Shown here: positions 8,061 to 10,279 of the stretch, one piece after another
Position numbering within the stretch: position 1 is the first letter of the stretch
Layout of the letters: each line of letters begins with the position of its first letter
Assembly: GCA_028565635.1 (NCBI GenBank)
Contig: JAOXYB010065634.1
Coordinates: forward strand, 1-10,279
Length of the DNA: 10,279 nt
From: Phoronis ovalis
Lineage: Eukaryota > Phoronida > Phoronidae
Reading direction: 5' to 3'
Program-made: the position numbers and the translations under genes
Notes under the pieces: model-generated
Database searches by the model: none
What the model saw: only the letters and a program-made list of their open reading frames with translations
Told to the model about the DNA's origin: nothing

Positions 8061-8108
8061 TAGCGATTTAGCGATCCAGCGATTTGTCGTTTTAGCGATT
8101 TAGCGAGT
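8061..8108. repeat. Six tandem octamers, consensus TAGCGATT
   Basis: The stretch divides exactly into six 8-mers: TAGCGATT, TAGCGATC, CAGCGATT, TGTCGTTT, TAGCGATT and TAGCGAGT. Each carries a CpG. The array abuts the promoter-like cluster, and related GTCGATTT also occurs just before it at 8034-8041. It could be a simple minisatellite or a homotypic cluster of protein-binding sites. Confidence 0.8.
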
Positions 8109-8109
8109 C

Positions 8110-8540
8110 TCCAAAATTCCAGAACGAAATATCCAATAGAAGCCACCATAAATATATGTGATGCTTACAAATGTACAAATAATATTTTCTCTCAAAATCC
8201 TTGTTTCATAATTATTATTTATTTTTTTTTAATAGAATTTTTCAATTATTTACAATTTACAAAAAAACTGAAAATATTTGTTTTCAACGTTTTTAACAGA
8301 AAAAATAAATTAAAACGTGAAATATGTAATCTTAAACAATGAATCTGAAGTTTTGTCGATGGGTCTTAACACAAAATTAAATAGTTAATAAACCAGTACA
8401 AGTATATAGTATATATGCACATAACAAACACATGAGATGGTTAGGACCTAGTTTGTTACATATAAAGTTAGGCGTGGTTAATAGATCATCAAATTGCTAT
8501 TTCTAAATGGTGATAACGTGGTGTTAAGAAACGACACTAA
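8110..8540. other. AT-rich stretch between the two minus-strand genes, nothing recognised
   Basis: This lies between the glycosyltransferase 3' end and the promoter-like cluster of the proposed gene downstream. It consists of A- and T-rich runs with no supported exon on either strand. Confidence 0.5.
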
Positions 8541-8541
8541 T

Positions 8542-8607
8542 TTAGAAAACGGTCACACCTCTGTATCCGCGCCTGGCATTATTGGGACTCCCTGGAAGGG
8601 CAGTCAC
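8542..8607 (-). other. Small GC-richer patch with a coding-like minus-strand stretch
   Basis: The minus strand reads VTALPGSPNNARRGYRGVTV and then F and a TAA. Nothing that looks like a splice acceptor precedes it. Its base composition differs from the AT-rich surroundings, as for a fragment of a mobile element or a conserved non-coding patch. It lies beyond the glycosyltransferase stop codon, so it is not part of that protein. Confidence 0.2.
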
Positions 8608-8642
8608 CTTCACACAAAATATACGTAAGATTTACAGATTGA

Positions 8643-8724
8643 AACAAAAGTGAATAACTTTCTGTTATTATTTTGCCTAGAATTTATTTAGAATACCACA
8701 AGTACATTTTTCATCTCCCTTTTG
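8643..8724 (+). repeat. Dispersed repeat, copy F, downstream of the glycosyltransferase gene
   Basis: It begins aacaaaagtgaataactttc, then tgttattattttgcctagaa, then tttatttagaataccacaag, then a shortened right part ending catctccctttt. It is about 3.8 kb away from the main cluster, so the family is interspersed and not merely tandem. The minus-strand AATAAA of this copy is the candidate poly(A) signal of the glycosyltransferase. Confidence 0.7.
8683..8688 (-). promoter_or_regulatory. Candidate poly(A) signal AATAAA for the glycosyltransferase
   Basis: The minus strand reads AATAAA about 105 nt beyond the TAA stop, a normal distance for a short 3' UTR. It lies inside a copy of a dispersed repeat (8643-8724), so the repeat may have supplied the signal. 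A single hexamer in AT-rich DNA is weak evidence. Confidence 0.4.
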
Positions 8725-8793
8725 TTAAAACATGACTTTTGTGGCTATCAACCCAGATAAAGTAGTATCACGCTATTATTATAGGTGATTCCT

Positions 8794-9740
8794 TTAACAT
8801 GTGCTTGTCTTTACCAGCCCCCGAGATTTGTTAACACAGTCTAATTCTTTAAGGCCATTCCATACATTCTTGATTTTCTCCCTGCCTAAATAATGTGCGG
8901 TGATGAGACAGTTGCAAAGTTTCTTATAATCTCTGGTTTGAACAGCGCCGGAATGAAATCCTTTTGTAGCTTTATGATTGTAACCATTACTATATCCAAG
9001 CGCATGAATACAGAGACCTATATATACATCTTCCAAATGAAAGAAGGGAACATTTGGGGAAACATTGACAACATCTTGGGCTAAGGATAAATCCATTGCA
9101 TACCCTGTTCCCGAACAAAACTTTGGACGAGGGTAGTTGTTTCCGCCAGGATAAGATAATTTACTAGCATACCATTTGGATTTTACATCCCTAATGGCTC
9201 CAAATGTCCAACAGGTTCCTACAACTTGTTTTCTGATATCTGTTGTGTTTAAGAAATGCATAAGATTTGCTATGTGCACATACATGTCGTCATCGGTTTT
9301 CAGTAAATACTTTGCTTTGGAACAATACGTAGTTGCCCATTTTAATCCCATTATTGTTTTTAATGTTAAATTTGCATATGAATCGTGGAAATCTTCTTGT
9401 ATGATATCATGATGCTGCTCTGATTCCGTAAGAATTGCTTTATTAATAGTGTCGTTATTATATCCAAGTAGAAATACCCATTTAAATAAAGGTGACGTGT
9501 TACTTTTGCTAAGACTACCCCATGTATTGCGAATAAGGTCTCTGTCTTGTTTGTTATACCAAGTAGTAAAAACAACGGCAAATAAAAATACGTCATCTTT
9601 CCCATTGGTCCCGCAAATATTGGGCTCATTTATAATATAACGAAAAATGTGCTTGTTGCATCCTATACACTTAGCCGGTCGGGCCGTGGGTTCCTTTGCT
9701 ATTGATTCTATAATTGCTTTTCCACTTTCGTTCCTTCTGA
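8794..9740 (-). CDS. GT31 family beta-1,3-galactosyltransferase-like catalytic domain, terminal exon
   Basis: This exon encodes a Golgi-type GT31 glycosyltransferase, a family that transfers galactose or GlcNAc in beta-1,3 linkage from a UDP-sugar to a glycan acceptor. It holds 314 whole codons before a TAA stop. Counting from the first whole codon, the family motifs appear in order: RDLIRNTWG (66-74), FLLGY (89-93), the DIIQEDFHDSYANLTLKT block (111-128), KTDDDMYVH with the metal-binding DDD (147-155; DDD at 149-151), CSGTGY (208-213) and EDVYIG (236-241). Several N-x-S/T sequons fit a lumenal enzyme. The exon has no methionine before the DF motif. The in-frame GTG at 9757-9759 is not a plausible animal start and lies upstream of the acceptor. 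A strong 3' splice site precedes the exon (branch-like TTCTAAC, then tattttgtag) and the split codon implies a phase 1 intron. The cytoplasmic tail, transmembrane anchor and stem are therefore missing and should lie upstream. Family assignment is firm; donor and acceptor specificity and orthology are not determinable here. Confidence 0.95.
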
Positions 9741-9769
9741 CTACAAAATAAATAGTCACGTTAGAAAAA
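9741..9769 (-). other. 3' splice site of the glycosyltransferase exon
   Basis: Read on the minus strand, this stretch gives a branch-point-like TTCTAAC followed by about 20 nt of T-rich sequence and a terminal TAG directly before the exon. In the reading frame of the exon, the sequence further upstream meets a TGA at 9799-9801 without any ATG. Splicing here is therefore the simplest way to give the protein a start. Confidence 0.8.
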
Positions 9770-9853
9770 TATTGTATATTGTATAGGCTTTTGTAGTTTC
9801 AGTTCTAACCGTAGCGATGAATGTTTCACGCATAAACTGCTGTTGCAGCCAAC

Positions 9854-9997
9854 ATGATTGTTTCTTTGGTTAAAGACAAACGGTTTGTATTAGCATATAT
9901 TCAAGGATTGGCCTTTATTTGGGATAAATGTGGTATTCTAAATGATGGAATTATAACCAAAGAGAGTGATTTCGTTTTATTTAATAATTTAATTTAA
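9854..9997 (+). CDS. Small plus-strand ORF, possible terminal exon, unrecognised
   Basis: An ATG at 9854 opens 47 codons to a TAA at 9995-9997, reading MIVSLVKDKRFVLAYIQGLA and then FIWDKCGILNDGIITKESDF. The composition is protein-like, with mixed hydrophobic and charged residues. A candidate 3' splice site (aactgctgttgcag) ends at 9848, five nucleotides before the ATG, so the codons may continue an upstream exon. An AATAAA at 10264-10269 would give a 3' UTR of about 270 nt. It lies in the intron side of the opposite-strand glycosyltransferase gene. Short open frames arise by chance, and I recognise no domain. Confidence 0.3.
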   Translation: MIVSLVKDKRFVLAYIQGLAFIWDKCGILNDGIITKESDFVLFNNLI

Positions 9998-10263
9998 AAT
10001 AGCATTTTAAAACTTGGTCTAATACCTGGATATATATGGATTTAAATATAAACATTTAGATATCTTTATAAGGTGAGTTAATACTTGGATTATACTTGTA
10101 TTAAGGAAGTGCTTGTATTTTGATGTCTCTTATATTGTGTTGCCTCTTTATCCTTTTTGTACCCCCTATTTATTAGTGGTCTGGTTATGTAACATATAAT
10201 TTCCCTTGTGAGAAACCAGTCAGCCCTTTGTGTGGATGTATTTGAGCAGAAGTTTGTCCTGGG

Positions 10264-10269
10264 AATAAA
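10264..10269 (+). promoter_or_regulatory. Possible poly(A) signal AATAAA on the plus strand
   Basis: The hexamer follows a T- and G-containing stretch near the window end. It is only meaningful if the 9854-9997 reading frame is a real terminal exon. Confidence 0.2.
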
Positions 10270-10279
10270 CTAATATATA

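Noticed and set aside
8893-9640. Plus-strand and alternative minus-strand ORFs across the glycosyltransferase exon (8893-9084, 9176-9412, 9449-9640 plus; 9366-9629 minus)
   Set aside because: They overlap a frame with a full ordered set of GT31 motifs and have no motif of their own. They are shadows of the real gene.
9757-9759. GTG as the start codon of the glycosyltransferase
   Set aside because: Animal nuclear genes do not normally start at GTG. The codon lies within the intron just upstream of a strong acceptor.

Overview
The window looks like nuclear DNA from an animal, most likely a marine invertebrate such as a mollusc; the species cannot be fixed from sequence alone. Evidence: strongly AT-rich non-coding DNA, GT-AG introns with polypyrimidine tracts, dispersed short repeats, a tRNA-like SINE remnant, and one unmistakable animal-type glycosyltransferase exon. 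There are no bacterial features, no CRISPR array and no intact transposase.

The only long coding block is on the minus strand at 8794-9740: a complete GT31 (beta-1,3-galactosyltransferase-like) catalytic domain in one terminal exon. It does not start with a methionine. It begins at a strong 3' splice site, so the membrane anchor and stem must come from an upstream exon that I cannot see.

The most interesting item is a second minus-strand gene that simple ORF calling misses because its exons are short. I propose: a promoter-like cluster (E2F-, ETS- and CRE-like motifs plus a tandem octamer array) at about 8008-8108; a first coding exon reading M-A-E-M at 7931-7942, followed by a consensus donor; an 84-nt exon at 6981-7064; and a 183-nt exon at 6000-6182. 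All junctions are phase 0 and the joined 93-residue frame stays open. Downstream exons are less certain (5636-5690, then 5140-5222). I cannot assign a function with confidence.

Layout: 1-240 is a degenerate element with short inverted and direct repeats. 259-870 holds three diverged copies of a repeat. 871-1970 shows nothing. 1972-2125 is a small island of coding-like sequence. 2126-3440 is AT-rich with one possible minus-strand exon at 2696-2797. 3459-3560 is a nested-palindrome block resembling a MITE core. 4040-4890 carries five diverged copies of a dispersed repeat, with a sixth at 8643-8724 just past the glycosyltransferase stop codon. 5140-8110 is the hidden gene; its introns contain a SINE-like remnant (6558-6746) and a decayed coding-like block on the opposite strand (7435-7837). 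8110-8540 is AT-rich with nothing recognised. 9741-10279 is upstream of the glycosyltransferase exon and carries a small plus-strand ORF with a possible splice acceptor and poly(A) signal.
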